This document shows, one piece after another, positions 9,079 through 17,553 of a stretch of 64,000 bases of DNA. Each line of letters opens with the position of its first letter. Positions within the stretch are counted from its first letter, which is position 1. The stretch lies in NCBI RefSeq assembly GCF_000732615.1, contig NZ_JPGL01000011.1, positions 62,001 through 126,000 on the forward strand, written 5' to 3'. The notes below the pieces were generated by a model. That model was not told the origin of the DNA, did no database searches, and saw nothing but the letters and a program-made list of their open reading frames with translations. The stretch is from Burkholderia paludis (GTDB lineage: Bacteria; Pseudomonadota; Gammaproteobacteria; Burkholderiales; Burkholderiaceae). The position numbers were made by a program, and so were the translations under genes.

Positions 9079-10113
9079 ATGAAGATCGTCAAGCCGCTGC
9101 TGATCGCTGCCGCCGTCGCAGCCGCCCTGTCCACCGCCCCTGCCGCGTTCGCCGCCGGCGCCGACACCGTCCGGCCCGACGCGACGACGAGCGGGTTCCT
9201 CGCCGCGCTGAACGGCCAGAAGGGCCCGGGCCTCGAAACGCTGAGCCCCGCGAAGGCGCGCCAGGTGCTGGTCGACGCGCAGAACGGCGCGAAGGTGGAT
9301 CTGTCCGGCATCGACGTGTCGAATCGCACGATCGAGCAGGACGGCCTGTCGGTGCCGGTCACGATCGTGCGCCCGCAGGGCGCGACGGGCACGCTGCCGG
9401 TGTTCATGTTCTTCCACGGCGGCGGCTGGATTCTCGGCGATTTCCCGACGCACGAGCGCCTGGTGCGCGATCTCGTCGTGCAGTCGGGCGCCGTCGCGGT
9501 GTTCGTGAACTACACGCCGTCGCCGGAAGCGCATTACCCGGTCGCGATCAACCAGGCCTATGCGGCGACGAAGTGGGTGGCCGCGCACGGCGCGGAGATC
9601 GGCGTCGATGGCAGCCGCCTCGCGGTGGTGGGCAACAGTGTCGGCGGGAACATGGCGGCCGTCGTGGCGCTGATGGCGAAGGACAAGGGCGGACCCGCGA
9701 TCCGCTTCCAGGGGCTGCTGTGGCCGGTGACGGACCACAACTTCGACACGGGTTCTTACAACACGTATCAGCAGGGCCACTTCCTGACGCGGCCGATGAT
9801 GAAGTGGTTCTGGGACGCCTACACGAAGAACGACGCGCAACGCAACGAGATCTACGCGTCGCCGCTGCGCGCGAGCACCGCGCAGTTGAAGGGCCTGCCG
9901 CCCGCGCTGATCCAGGTCGCGCAGTTCGACGTGCTGCGTGACGAAGGCGAAGCGTACGGCCGCAAGCTCGACGCGGCCGGCGTGGACGCGACGACCACGC
10001 GCTACGACGGCACGATTCACGATTTCGGTCTGCTGAACGTGCTGGCCGGCGATGCGCCGACGAAGGCCGCGATGAAGGCGATGGGCAATGAAATCGCGAC
10101 GCGGCTGAAGTAA
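9079..10113 (+). CDS. exported alpha/beta hydrolase, hormone-sensitive-lipase family
   Basis: The 344-residue protein starts with a signal peptide (MKIVKPLLIAAAVAAALSTA, cleavage near AFAAG), so it acts in the periplasm or outside. The HSL-family oxyanion motif HGGGW is at 113-117, the nucleophile Ser187 lies in VVGNSVGGNMAA, the acid Asp284 in AQFDVLRDEG and the base His314 in TIHDFG. It should hydrolyse short-chain esters. Its place behind tetR and ohr, 57 bases after ohr, suggests a joint response, perhaps handling ester and hydroperoxide products of the same stress. A hairpin terminator follows its stop. Confidence 0.92.
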   Translation: MKIVKPLLIAAAVAAALSTAPAAFAAGADTVRPDATTSGFLAALNGQKGPGLETLSPAKARQVLVDAQNGAKVDLSGIDVSNRTIEQDGLSVPVTIVRPQGATGTLPVFMFFHGGGWILGDFPTHERLVRDLVVQSGAVAVFVNYTPSPEAHYPVAINQAYAATKWVAAHGAEIGVDGSRLAVVGNSVGGNMAAVVALMAKDKGGPAIRFQGLLWPVTDHNFDTGSYNTYQQGHFLTRPMMKWFWDAYTKNDAQRNEIYASPLRASTAQLKGLPPALIQVAQFDVLRDEGEAYGRKLDAAGVDATTTRYDGTIHDFGLLNVLAGDAPTKAAMKAMGNEIATRLK

Positions 10114-10175
10114 CGCGGCGGGTTCGCGGCCGCGTTGTGGCCCGGGGCGGGTGCAGCGCGGCCGCGCATCATCGG

Positions 10176-10201
10176 AAGGCGGGCGGAGGCCCGCCTTTGT
10201 T
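10176..10201 (+). terminator. rho-independent terminator after the hydrolase gene
   Basis: A perfect 9-bp stem (AAGGCGGGC / GCCCGCCTT) with a GGAG tetraloop is followed by TTGTT, 62 bases past the stop codon. Confidence 0.7.
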
Positions 10202-10249
10202 GCATGCGGGCGGCGGGGTGGGCGTTTGATGCGGATTGCTTGCTGCCTG

Positions 10250-10319
10250 CAACCCGCAACCCGCAACCCGCAACCCGCAACCCGCAACCCGCAACCCGCA
10301 ACCCGCAACCCGCAACCCG
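10250..10319. repeat. ten tandem copies of the heptamer CAACCCG
   Basis: Exactly ten uninterrupted 7-base units, with no variant unit, followed by a T. Such a perfect array in a gene-free stretch is a simple-sequence tract prone to slipped-strand copy-number change. Because 7 is not a multiple of 3 and no gene reads through it, a coding role is unlikely. It could act on DNA structure or flanking promoters, but nothing shows this. Confidence 0.95.
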
Positions 10320-10770
10320 TGCGTGAGCGTGAGCGCCCACGCCTTTACGCCCCGGTGCGGCATCGCCATTACCTTCGTGAACGCCGCCGCGCCGGGCAGG
10401 GCAGGCACCGTGCGCGTGCCGGGTCGGCGTGGAAGCCGGCGCGTTCGACGGGCGCGGAATGGGGTTGAACGGCGTGCCGGCGGCCTTCGTCGTATCGATT
10501 CCGCTGGCGTGCTACCGTTGTCGCGCCGCGCTTGAGCACCGGTCGGGCGGGGCGTCCGGGCGTTATCGGTTTCCCGGATGGCGCGGACGCGGTGCCGAAA
10601 CGGCGGCGCCGGCGGCGCGCACGTATCGGCGCCGTTATCGGGAGAATTCGGCAACGCACACGGACAATCTCGCGGCGATCGGCTAACGTTGCATCGGCGC
10701 CGTTGTCGCAGGCCGTCGCGTGCGCGCCGGTGTCTTACCCACAACCAACAATCGACAAGGAGATCCGGCC
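10320..10770. other. intergenic region without a recognised gene
   Basis: Several open frames cross this stretch on both strands but are Arg/Ala/Gly-rich shadows of high GC. The only clear signals are the tandem heptamer on its left and a ribosome-binding site AAGGAG at 10757-10762 for the next gene. Confidence 0.5.
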
Positions 10771-11076
10771 ATGAAGCAGTCTCGCGTGGTTTCGGTAGCA
10801 GTGGCAGTCATGGCGTCGTGCGGTCTGCTGTTGACCGCCGCGCCGGCGGCGTACGCGCAGGACCCGGCGTCAGCGCCGACGCAGAAGCAGCTCGACAAGG
10901 CGCAGAAGAAGGCCGCCCGCAAGGCGGCCCGGGCGCGGCATGCATCGGACCTGAAGTCGATCGGCACGGGCAGCGGCTACCGGCTGACCAACGACCAGAG
11001 CAACTATCCGCAGAATGCCGCGCAGAAGGCGCCCGCGACGAAGGCGGCGCCCGCCGCGCCGGCGTCGGGCCAGTAA
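10771..11076 (+). CDS. small secreted basic protein, unknown function
   Basis: I start at ATG 10771, nine bases after AAGGAG, rather than at 10720. The 101-residue product has a signal peptide, MKQSRVVSVAVAVMASCGLL then TAAPAAYAQ, with cleavage after AYA. The mature part is 70 residues of charged, low-complexity sequence: KQLDKAQKKAARKAARARHA, then a short SIGTGSGYRLTNDQSNYPQN motif and an Ala/Pro-rich tail. Similar small exported proteins with a Lys/Ala helix occur widely in Burkholderia; no function is known to me. It is monocistronic and followed by a strong hairpin. Confidence 0.8.
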   Translation: MKQSRVVSVAVAVMASCGLLLTAAPAAYAQDPASAPTQKQLDKAQKKAARKAARARHASDLKSIGTGSGYRLTNDQSNYPQNAAQKAPATKAAPAAPASGQ

Positions 11077-11100
11077 CGGCCGGAAAGCCGCACAACGCGC

Positions 11101-11130
11101 AAACGGCGCCGGATCGACCGGCGCCGTTTG
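11101..11130 (+). terminator. strong hairpin terminator
   Basis: A perfect 12-bp stem (AAACGGCGCCGG / CCGGCGCCGTTT) with an ATCGA loop lies 24 bases past the stop of the small secreted protein gene. The 3' arm ends in TTT and the A-rich 5' arm would make it work for both convergent genes. Confidence 0.75.
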
Positions 11131-11179
11131 CGTTTGCGCTTGCGTGACGTGACGTCACATGGCGGGGTAGTGCGGCGTG

Positions 11180-11782
11180 TTACGACGCGAGCTTGCTCGC
11201 GAGCGTCGCGACGTGCTTGCCCTGGTAACGCGCGATATCCAGTTCGTTCGCGCTCGGCTGGCGGCTGCCGTCCGCGCCCGCGAGCGTCGTCGCGCCGTAC
11301 GGCGTGCCGCCGGTGATTTCGTTCATGTTGACGAGCCCGCTGCAGGCGTACGGCACGCCCACGATCACCATCCCGTGGTGCAGCAGCGTCGTGTGGAACG
11401 ACGTGATCGTCGTTTCCTGGCCGCCGTGCTGCGTGCCGGTCGACGCGAACACGCTGCCGATCTTGCCGACGAGCGCGCCCTTCATCCACAGGCCGCCGGT
11501 CTGGTCGAGGAACGTGCGCATCTGGCCGGCCATGTTGCCGAAGCGGGTCGGCGTGCCGAAGATGATCGCATCGTAGTCGGCGAGTTCGTCCACCGTGGCG
11601 ACCGGCGCAGCCTGGTCGACCTTCACGCCGATCGCCTTTGCCTGGTCGACGGGAATCGTTTCCGGCACGCGCTTGAGCGTGACCTCGACGCCGGGCACCG
11701 ACCGTGCGCCTTCCGCGATGTGTTGCGCCATCGTTTCGACGTGCCCGTAGGACGAGTAGTAGAGAACGAGTACCTTGGCCAT
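11180..11782 (-). CDS. wrbA: NAD(P)H:quinone oxidoreductase, WrbA type
   Basis: A 200-residue flavodoxin-like protein that reduces quinones by two electrons, protecting against redox cycling. The FMN phosphate loop [15 protein letters not shown] is at residues 5-19. [20 protein letters not shown] and [14 protein letters not shown] are the two family signatures lining the flavin and quinone pocket, and the YACSGL and [11 protein letters not shown] segments complete the match. The length equals the usual WrbA length. It lies downstream of the pirin gene but a terminator separates the two, so it may have its own promoter or be partly read through. Confidence 0.96.
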   Translation of the reverse strand: MAKVLVLYYSSYGHVETMAQHIAEGARSVPGVEVTLKRVPETIPVDQAKAIGVKVDQAAPVATVDELADYDAIIFGTPTRFGNMAGQMRTFLDQTGGLWMKGALVGKIGSVFASTGTQHGGQETTITSFHTTLLHHGMVIVGVPYACSGLVNMNEITGGTPYGATTLAGADGSRQPSANELDIARYQGKHVATLASKLAS

Positions 11783-11797
11783 GTTGCGAATCTCCGA

Positions 11798-11825
11798 TTA
11801 AAAGGGCCCCGCTTCAGCGGGGCCC
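11798..11825 (-). terminator. terminator between pirin gene and wrbA
   Basis: On the minus strand a perfect 9-bp stem (GGGCCCCGC / GCGGGGCCC) with a TGAA loop is followed by TTTTAAT. It follows the pirin stop codon by 17 bases and precedes wrbA, so it can attenuate transcription into wrbA. Confidence 0.75.
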
Positions 11826-11842
11826 GGTTTCCCGAACGGGCG

Positions 11843-12568
11843 TCATGCCCATTCGGCCGTGACTTCGACCGGGCGCAGGTCGAACACCAGCACTTCGGCG
11901 TCGTCGCCGTCGGCGAACGTCAGCGTTCGTTCGCCGCGGATGCGTGCGCCGTCGCCCTCGCCGAGCGTCTTGCCGTTGACCGTCAGGCTGCCGCGTGCAA
12001 CGTGCACGTAGGCAAAGCGGTCCGGCGCCAGGTCCAGCGTGGCGCGTTCAGCGCCGTCGAACAGGCCCGCGTAAATCCGCGTGTCCTGCCGGATCTTCAG
12101 CGAACCGGCGTCGCCGTTCGGCGACACGACCAGCGTGAGCTTGCCGCGCTTGTCGCCGGCCGCGACATTCGTCTGCTGATAACGCGGCTCGGCGCCCTTC
12201 TCGGCCGGCCCGACCCAGATCTGCAGGAAGTGGACCGGTATTTCCGGCGAGTGGTTGAACTCGCTGTGGCGCACGCCGGTGCCCGCGCTCATCAGCTGCA
12301 CGTCGCCCGGCACGATCACCGAACCGGTACCCATCGAGTCCTTGTGTTCCAGCGCGCCGTCGAGCACGTACGACAGGATCTCCATGTCGCGGTGCGGGTG
12401 CGTGCCGAAGCCGCGGGCCGGTGCGACGCGGTCGTCGTTGATCACGAGCAGGTCGGAGAAGCCGACCTGCTTCGGATCGTAGTAATTCGCGAACGAAAAC
12501 GTATGACGGGAACTGAGCCAGCCATGCTCCGCACGGCCACGTTGGTTTGCTGCACGGATTTCGATCAT
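11843..12568 (-). CDS. pirin family protein (YhhW-like cupin)
   Basis: The 241-residue bicupin has the metal ligands of pirin: His57 and His59 in FGTHPHRDMEIL, and His101 and Glu103 in GTGVRHSEFNHS. Pirins such as YhhW can act as quercetin 2,3-dioxygenases, and others are regulatory. The N-terminal start IEIRAANQRGRAEHGWLSS and the SFANYYDP motif fit the YhhW subgroup. It is divergent from a LysR regulator gene 128 bases away, with a dyad between them, and is followed by wrbA. The set suggests quinone or aromatic-compound stress handling. Confidence 0.93.
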   Translation of the reverse strand: MIEIRAANQRGRAEHGWLSSRHTFSFANYYDPKQVGFSDLLVINDDRVAPARGFGTHPHRDMEILSYVLDGALEHKDSMGTGSVIVPGDVQLMSAGTGVRHSEFNHSPEIPVHFLQIWVGPAEKGAEPRYQQTNVAAGDKRGKLTLVVSPNGDAGSLKIRQDTRIYAGLFDGAERATLDLAPDRFAYVHVARGSLTVNGKTLGEGDGARIRGERTLTFADGDDAEVLVFDLRPVEVTAEWA

Positions 12569-12640
12569 GATTTCTGTCCTTGAAGTCGCCGGACCTCGGA
12601 AGTGGGCCCGGCCGTTCGTTGAGATGAATCTTAGGTCAAT

Positions 12641-12659
12641 CGATTTGACAAATAAATCG
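12641..12659. promoter_or_regulatory. candidate LysR box in the pirin-lysR divergent region
   Basis: The dyad CGATTT-N7-AAATCG contains a T-N11-A core and lies midway between the divergent start codons. LysR regulators typically bind such a site for autoregulation and activation of the divergent gene. Binding is inferred from position only. Confidence 0.5.
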
Positions 12660-12696
12660 CCGTAGAGATAATGACTGTCGCTATGGAGTGGACAAT

Positions 12697-13614
12697 ATGG
12701 AACTCAACGACTTGCGGATCTTCGTTGCGACCGTCGACGCGGGCAGCTTCACGGCGGCGGCCGATCAGCTGATGCTGTCCAAGCAGTTCGTCAGCCGGCG
12801 CACGATGGCGCTGGAGGCGTCGCTCGGCGTGCGGCTTCTGCACCGCAATACGCGCAATCTCGCGGTGACCGAATCGGGGCAGGAGTTTTATGTGCGGGCC
12901 CAGCGGATCCTCGCGGAGATCGCCGACGCCGAGCAGGCGATGTCGGTGCGCAGCACCGAGCTGCACGGGTCGCTGAAGATCAGCGCGCCGTTGTCGTTCG
13001 GGATCACCCATGTGTCGCCGCTGATCGCCGAATTCCTGGTCGCGCATCCGGCCGTGCGGCTGAACCTCGACCTGACCGACCGGCGCGTCGACCTGATCGG
13101 CGAGGGTTTCGATCTCGTGCTGCGGATCGGCTCGCTGGAGGATTCGACGCTGATCGCGCGCCCGCTGGGTGCGTGGCAGATGATCGCGTGCGCGAGCCCC
13201 GCGTACCTGAAGCGGCACGGCACGCCGGCGACGCCGGCCGATCTGGCCGGCCACACGTGCGTGCTGTACGGGCGCGAGCGGCGCGTCGGCTGGGAGTTCC
13301 GCGTCGATGGCGCCGCGCGCACGTTCGACGTGCAAGGGCCGCTCGTCGCGAACAACGGCGAAGTCGTGCGCGACGCGGCGATCGCGGGGCTCGGCATCGC
13401 GCTGCTGCCGCACTTCATCGTCGGCGCGGCGCTCGACAGCGGCGCGCTCGTGCCGGTGCTCGACGCGTATGCGCCGTCGCCGATCACCCTCAATGCGGTG
13501 TTTCCGCAGCATCGGGAAGGGTTCGTCACGCTGCGCACGTTCATCGGGTTTCTCGCCGAGCGGCTCGGGAACGCCGCGCCGGCGGCGAAGGGCAGGGCGG
13601 GTCGGGCGCGGTAG
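12697..13614 (+). CDS. LysR family transcriptional regulator
   Basis: I start at ATG 12697, with GGAG eight bases upstream, rather than the GTG at 12688. The 305-residue protein has the winged helix at residues 1-60 (ELNDLRIFVATVDAGSFTAA, then QLMLSKQFVSRRTMALEASL) and a periplasmic-binding-like effector domain from about 90. The helix segment with KQFVSRR instead of SxxVS is typical of the CrgA/DsdC-like group whose members often regulate quinone reductases and pirins. It probably controls the divergent pirin gene and perhaps wrbA in response to a quinone or electrophile. Confidence 0.93.
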   Translation: MELNDLRIFVATVDAGSFTAAADQLMLSKQFVSRRTMALEASLGVRLLHRNTRNLAVTESGQEFYVRAQRILAEIADAEQAMSVRSTELHGSLKISAPLSFGITHVSPLIAEFLVAHPAVRLNLDLTDRRVDLIGEGFDLVLRIGSLEDSTLIARPLGAWQMIACASPAYLKRHGTPATPADLAGHTCVLYGRERRVGWEFRVDGAARTFDVQGPLVANNGEVVRDAAIAGLGIALLPHFIVGAALDSGALVPVLDAYAPSPITLNAVFPQHREGFVTLRTFIGFLAERLGNAAPAAKGRAGRAR

Positions 13615-14171
13615 CGGGCGGGGGCGCGGTGAACAGGGCGTCATTCTCCGCAGGATGTGTGGAGAATGACGAGTCGTGCGGTGAATCGGCGGGGGGATCT
13701 CCGCATCGTGCGCGGAGATTGCCGCTCCATCGGTTCGACGACGGCAACGACCGCATTGCGCGCGCTCGGGGATCGGGGCCTGGCGCGTGCCGCCCGCAGT
13801 CCGCAGCGCTTCCCCAGCCTGTCGGCGCGAATCCGGCGCGAGCGCAATGCGAATTGCGAACGACGTGCCGGAGCGTACGCAGCGCGGCGCGCCTGACGTC
13901 ACGGAATGGCCCGCGCGGTTCCCGACCGCGCCCGGCAGGGCTGTCGATCACGCGCACACGGCGCTCGCGCCATCGGGTCAAGGCGCGCCTCTTCGATCGT
14001 TTCCGCACCGACCGGGCGGCAGACCACTGGCCCAAGCGATTGCCCGCGTCTGGCACTATCCCGCGCCTTTTTGTCTTCGAATACTGGATTCGACGCCGGA
14101 TGCCGTTCAGGCGATATCCGCCGCCCCCGCGTACCGCCCTTCCGCACGAACCGGCTTTCGAGGAGACACGC
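13615..14171. other. intergenic region with one strong inverted repeat
   Basis: No convincing gene is present. At 13640-13670 the arms GTCATTCTCC and GGAGAATGAC form a perfect 10-bp stem with an 11-base loop, 26 bases after the lysR stop. No T-run follows, so it may be a factor-independent terminator without U-tract, an mRNA-end stabiliser or a protein site. The 3' end of the stretch carries the GAGGAG ribosome-binding site of the next gene. Confidence 0.55.
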
Positions 14172-14369
14172 ATGCTCAGGTACCTGATCGGCATCGGTAT
14201 TCCGTATCTCGGCGTGATGGGCGTGCTGCCCTGGGTCGCCGCGCAGGATCGCTACGTGCTGGGCGTGCCGTTCGTCTTCATGTGGATCTTCGCGTGGTTC
14301 GTGCTGACTTCCGGCTGCCTGTTCGCATGCTGGATGCTGTTCGATCGCCGCGCGGGCGGCGCCGCATAG
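14172..14369 (+). CDS. DUF3311 small membrane protein, symporter partner
   Basis: A 65-residue protein starting at ATG 14172 with GAGGAG eight bases upstream. It has two membrane helices (LIGIGIPYLGVMGVLPWVAA and FVFMWIFAWFVLTSGCLFAC) linked by the short QDRYVLGVP loop, the DUF3311 pattern. DUF3311 genes almost always sit directly before a sodium:solute symporter (the YhdT-PanF type pair), as here with an 85-base gap. Its product is presumed to be an accessory subunit of the symporter. The gene is short and easily missed. Confidence 0.88.
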   Translation: MLRYLIGIGIPYLGVMGVLPWVAAQDRYVLGVPFVFMWIFAWFVLTSGCLFACWMLFDRRAGGAA

Positions 14370-14454
14370 CGCGCGCATCCGCTGTCCCGCGGCGCGCCGG
14401 CCGCACGGGCTTTCCGGCGAACCCCACGCTTTCCGTCCTTTGGCCGAGGTGCGC

Positions 14455-15849
14455 ATGTCAACGATCGTCTTCGTCGCGCTGATCGCGCTGTCGCTCTATC
14501 TCGCCGTCCGGTCCGGCCGCGGCCGCGGCAAGCAGAGCGTGCACGACTTCTTCGTCGCGTCGCGCCAGTTCGGCACGGCGCTCGTGTTCTTCCTGACCGC
14601 GGGCGAGATCTACAGCATCGGCACGATGGTCGGCTTTCCCGGCGGCATCTACGCGAAAGGGCCGACCTACGGCGTCTGGTTTCTCGGCTACATCCTGCTC
14701 GCCTACCCGATCGGCTATTTCGTCGGCCCGAAGATCTGGGAGGCCGGCAAGCGGCACAACGCGATCACGCTGCCCGACCTGTTCAAGGGCCACTACCGCA
14801 GCCGCGGGCTCGAGCTTGCCGTGGCGTGCGCGTCGATCCTGTTCCTGATCCCGTGGGGGCAACTGCAGTTCACCGGGCTCGTCGCGGCGCTCAAGGGGCT
14901 CGGCTGGCAGGTCGAGCCGCTGTACCTGATCCTCGTGTGCGCGGCGCTGGCGTTCACCTATATCGCGATCTCCGGCGTGCGCGCGTCGGCGTATATCGCC
15001 ATCCTGAAGGACATCCTGATGGTGCTCGCGATCGTCGTGACCGGCGTGGCCGTCGCGTGGCAGGCGGGCGGCGTGCACCCGGTGTTCGACGCCGCGAGCC
15101 GCCAGGTCAGCAACACGATGAGCGGCGCGCAACTGCGCTTCTCGATGAGCACGATGCTGTTCCAGTCGCTCGGCTTCTACCTGATGCCGTTCGCCGCGCA
15201 GAATTTCTTCACCGCGCGCGGGCCCGACGCGATCCGGCGTACGCAGGTGGCGATGCCGCTCTACATGCTGATGTATCCGTTCCTCGTGATCGCGTCGTAC
15301 TACGCGATCACCGCGCACCTCACGCTCGCGTCGCCGAACGACGCGTTCTTCGCCGCCGTCATGCATCTGCTGCCCGGCTGGCTGATCGGCCTCGTCGCGG
15401 CGGGCGCCGCGCTGTCGGGGCTGCTCGTGCTGGCCGGCATCTGCCTCGCGATCGGACCCATCGTCACGCGCAACCTGATGCCGAACCTGCCCGAGTCGCG
15501 CCAGAAGCGCGCGGCGAAATACGTGATCGTCGGCTACCTGCTGCTGTCGATCGCGACCACGCTGCTCACGCCGAACCTGATGCTCACGCTGATCAACACC
15601 ACGTACTACGGCGTCACGCAGTTCCTGCCGGGCGTGCTGATCCTGCTCGCGGGACGCCGGGTGTGGCCCGTCGCGGTGGGCGCCGGGATGATCTGCGGCC
15701 AGGCGCTCGCGATGGTCTTCTACGTGTTCCATGTGGGCTTCGGCGGCGTCAACCTCGGCCTCGTGTGCCTGGTCGTCAACGTGCTCGTCGTCGCGGCCGT
15801 GCATGCCATGCTGCACGGTCGTCCCGTGAAGCAATACGCCGTATCCTGA
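14455..15849 (+). CDS. sodium:solute symporter (SSS family)
   Basis: I start at ATG 14455, preceded by GAGG; a TTG at 14440 is the alternative. The 464-residue protein has about 13 membrane helices and SSS marks: HDFFVASRQFGTALVFFLTA, GEIYSIGTMVGFPGGIYAKG with the Gly-rich first sodium-site region, and the QFTGLVAALKGLGW segment. The overall character is close to pantothenate/proline-type symporters. Paired with DUF3311 and followed 36 bases later by an amidohydrolase gene, it likely brings in the amide or cyclic substrate of that enzyme. Confidence 0.92.
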   Translation: MSTIVFVALIALSLYLAVRSGRGRGKQSVHDFFVASRQFGTALVFFLTAGEIYSIGTMVGFPGGIYAKGPTYGVWFLGYILLAYPIGYFVGPKIWEAGKRHNAITLPDLFKGHYRSRGLELAVACASILFLIPWGQLQFTGLVAALKGLGWQVEPLYLILVCAALAFTYIAISGVRASAYIAILKDILMVLAIVVTGVAVAWQAGGVHPVFDAASRQVSNTMSGAQLRFSMSTMLFQSLGFYLMPFAAQNFFTARGPDAIRRTQVAMPLYMLMYPFLVIASYYAITAHLTLASPNDAFFAAVMHLLPGWLIGLVAAGAALSGLLVLAGICLAIGPIVTRNLMPNLPESRQKRAAKYVIVGYLLLSIATTLLTPNLMLTLINTTYYGVTQFLPGVLILLAGRRVWPVAVGAGMICGQALAMVFYVFHVGFGGVNLGLVCLVVNVLVVAAVHAMLHGRPVKQYAVS

Positions 15850-15885
15850 CGCATCGGCGATCCGCCGCAAGGAGAGCAGCTTCCC

Positions 15886-17553
15886 ATGCCAGCATCCGCT
15901 TCCCCGGGCGCCCCCGTGACGGTTTTCACGGCGCGCCGCATCCTGACGATGAATCCCGCGCAGCCGTCGGCCACGCACGTGGCCGTGCGCGACGGCCGCA
16001 TCCTCGCGGTCGGCGAGGCCGCCGACGCGGCCGCGTGGCCCGCGCGGTTCGGCGCCTGCACGACCGATACGACGCTGCGCGACAAGGTGCTGATGCCGGG
16101 GCTCGTCGAAGGGCACTGCCACCTGATGGAAGGCGCGATGTGGGACGCCGTGTACGTCGGCTACTACGACCGGCGCGGCCCCGACGGCACGCTGTGGCCG
16201 GGCCTGCGCTCGCTCGATGCGGTGCTCGAGCGGCTCGCCGGCGCCGAGCGCGCGATGACCGACGACGGGCCGCTGCTCGCATGGGGCTTCGATCCGATCT
16301 TCTTCGGTACGGCGCGGCTGAGCGTGCGCGAGCTCGACCGCGTGTCGGCGCGCCGGCCGATCGCGATCCTGCATGCGAGCGTGCACCTGATGAACGTGAA
16401 CGGCGCGATGCTCGCGCGGGCGGGCATCGACGAGGACACCGACGTCGACGGCGTGTCACGCGATGCCGACGGCCGCCCGACCGGCGAGCTGCAGGAGTTC
16501 GCGGCGATGTTGCCGGTCTATCAGGCGATCGGCGGCAAGCTGGCGATTTCGGCCAGCGAGAAGCCGCATGCGATCCGGAACTTCGGGCGCGTCGCGCAGC
16601 TCGCGGGCGTGACGACGGCTACCGATCTCGTCAACGACCTGTCGGCCGACGGCAACCGGACGCTGCACGAAGTGACCGCCGATCCGGATTACCCGGTGCG
16701 GATCGTGCCGGCGTTCGCGCCGCAGCGTAACCCGGCGCGCTCGGCCGACAGCGTGCTCGCGGAGATCGGGCGCAATACCGACAAGCTGCATTTCGGGCCC
16801 GTGAAGTTCATCGTCGACGGCTCGATCCAGGGTTTTACCGCGCGCGTGCGCTGGCCCGGCTACGCGGGCGGGCAGCCGAACGGGCTGTGGCTGATCCCGC
16901 CCGCGCAGCTCGTCGACGTGTTCGAGCCGTTCCATCGCGCGGGGTTGCAACTGCACGTGCATACCAACGGCGACGAAGCGACCGACGTCGTGCTCGACGC
17001 GATGACGACGCTGCTCGCGCGCCATCCGCGCCCCGATCATCGCCATACGCTGCAGCATTGCCAGATGGCGGACGCCGCACAGCTCGCACGCATTCGCGCG
17101 CTCGGGATGTGCGTGAACTTCTTCGCGAATCACCTGTACTACTGGGGCGATGCGCACTACAGCCAGACCATCGGCCCCGATCGCGCGAACCGGATGGACG
17201 CGGCCGGCTCCGCGCGGCGGCTCGGCATTCCGTTCGCGCTGCATTCGGATGCGCCGATCACGCCGCTGAACCCGCTGTTTACCGCGTGGTGCGCGGTGCA
17301 GCGCGAGACGGCGTCCGGGCGCGTGCTCGGCGAGGGCGAGCGGCTCGGCGTGGACGACGCGCTGCACGCGATCACGCTGGGCGCGGCGTACACGTTGCGG
17401 ATGGATCATCTCGTCGGCAGCATCGAGGTCGGCAAGTTCGCGGATTTCGCGGTGCTCGAGGACGATCCGTCGCGGTGCGCGCCGGCACGCCTGAAGGAAC
17501 TGGCCGTGTGGGGCACCGTGCTCGGCGGGCGCGTGTTCCGGTCGCCGCGATGA
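15886..17553 (+). CDS. amidohydrolase family 3 (YtcJ-like) metal-dependent hydrolase
   Basis: A 555-residue TIM-barrel amidohydrolase of the NfdA/YtcJ group, which hydrolyse amides such as N-substituted formamides. The start follows AAGGAGAGC. The composite beta domain (VTVFTARRILTMNP) is followed by the metal motif GLVEGHCHLMEG with His77 and His79. Later ligands lie in QLHVHTNGDEATDVV and RHTLQHCQMAD, and HSDAPITPLNPL carries the catalytic Asp. The chain ends with the usual beta-domain return GKFADFAVLEDDPS. It lies between the symporter and an overlapping CobW gene, so transport, hydrolysis and metal supply may be coupled. Substrate not known. Confidence 0.93.
   Translation: MPASASPGAPVTVFTARRILTMNPAQPSATHVAVRDGRILAVGEAADAAAWPARFGACTTDTTLRDKVLMPGLVEGHCHLMEGAMWDAVYVGYYDRRGPDGTLWPGLRSLDAVLERLAGAERAMTDDGPLLAWGFDPIFFGTARLSVRELDRVSARRPIAILHASVHLMNVNGAMLARAGIDEDTDVDGVSRDADGRPTGELQEFAAMLPVYQAIGGKLAISASEKPHAIRNFGRVAQLAGVTTATDLVNDLSADGNRTLHEVTADPDYPVRIVPAFAPQRNPARSADSVLAEIGRNTDKLHFGPVKFIVDGSIQGFTARVRWPGYAGGQPNGLWLIPPAQLVDVFEPFHRAGLQLHVHTNGDEATDVVLDAMTTLLARHPRPDHRHTLQHCQMADAAQLARIRALGMCVNFFANHLYYWGDAHYSQTIGPDRANRMDAAGSARRLGIPFALHSDAPITPLNPLFTAWCAVQRETASGRVLGEGERLGVDDALHAITLGAAYTLRMDHLVGSIEVGKFADFAVLEDDPSRCAPARLKELAVWGTVLGGRVFRSPR

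Noticed and set aside
10250-10319. Heptamer array as an origin iteron set or telomere-like element
   Set aside because: No adjacent replication or partition gene, no AT-rich unwinding region and perfect short units are more typical of slippage tracts.
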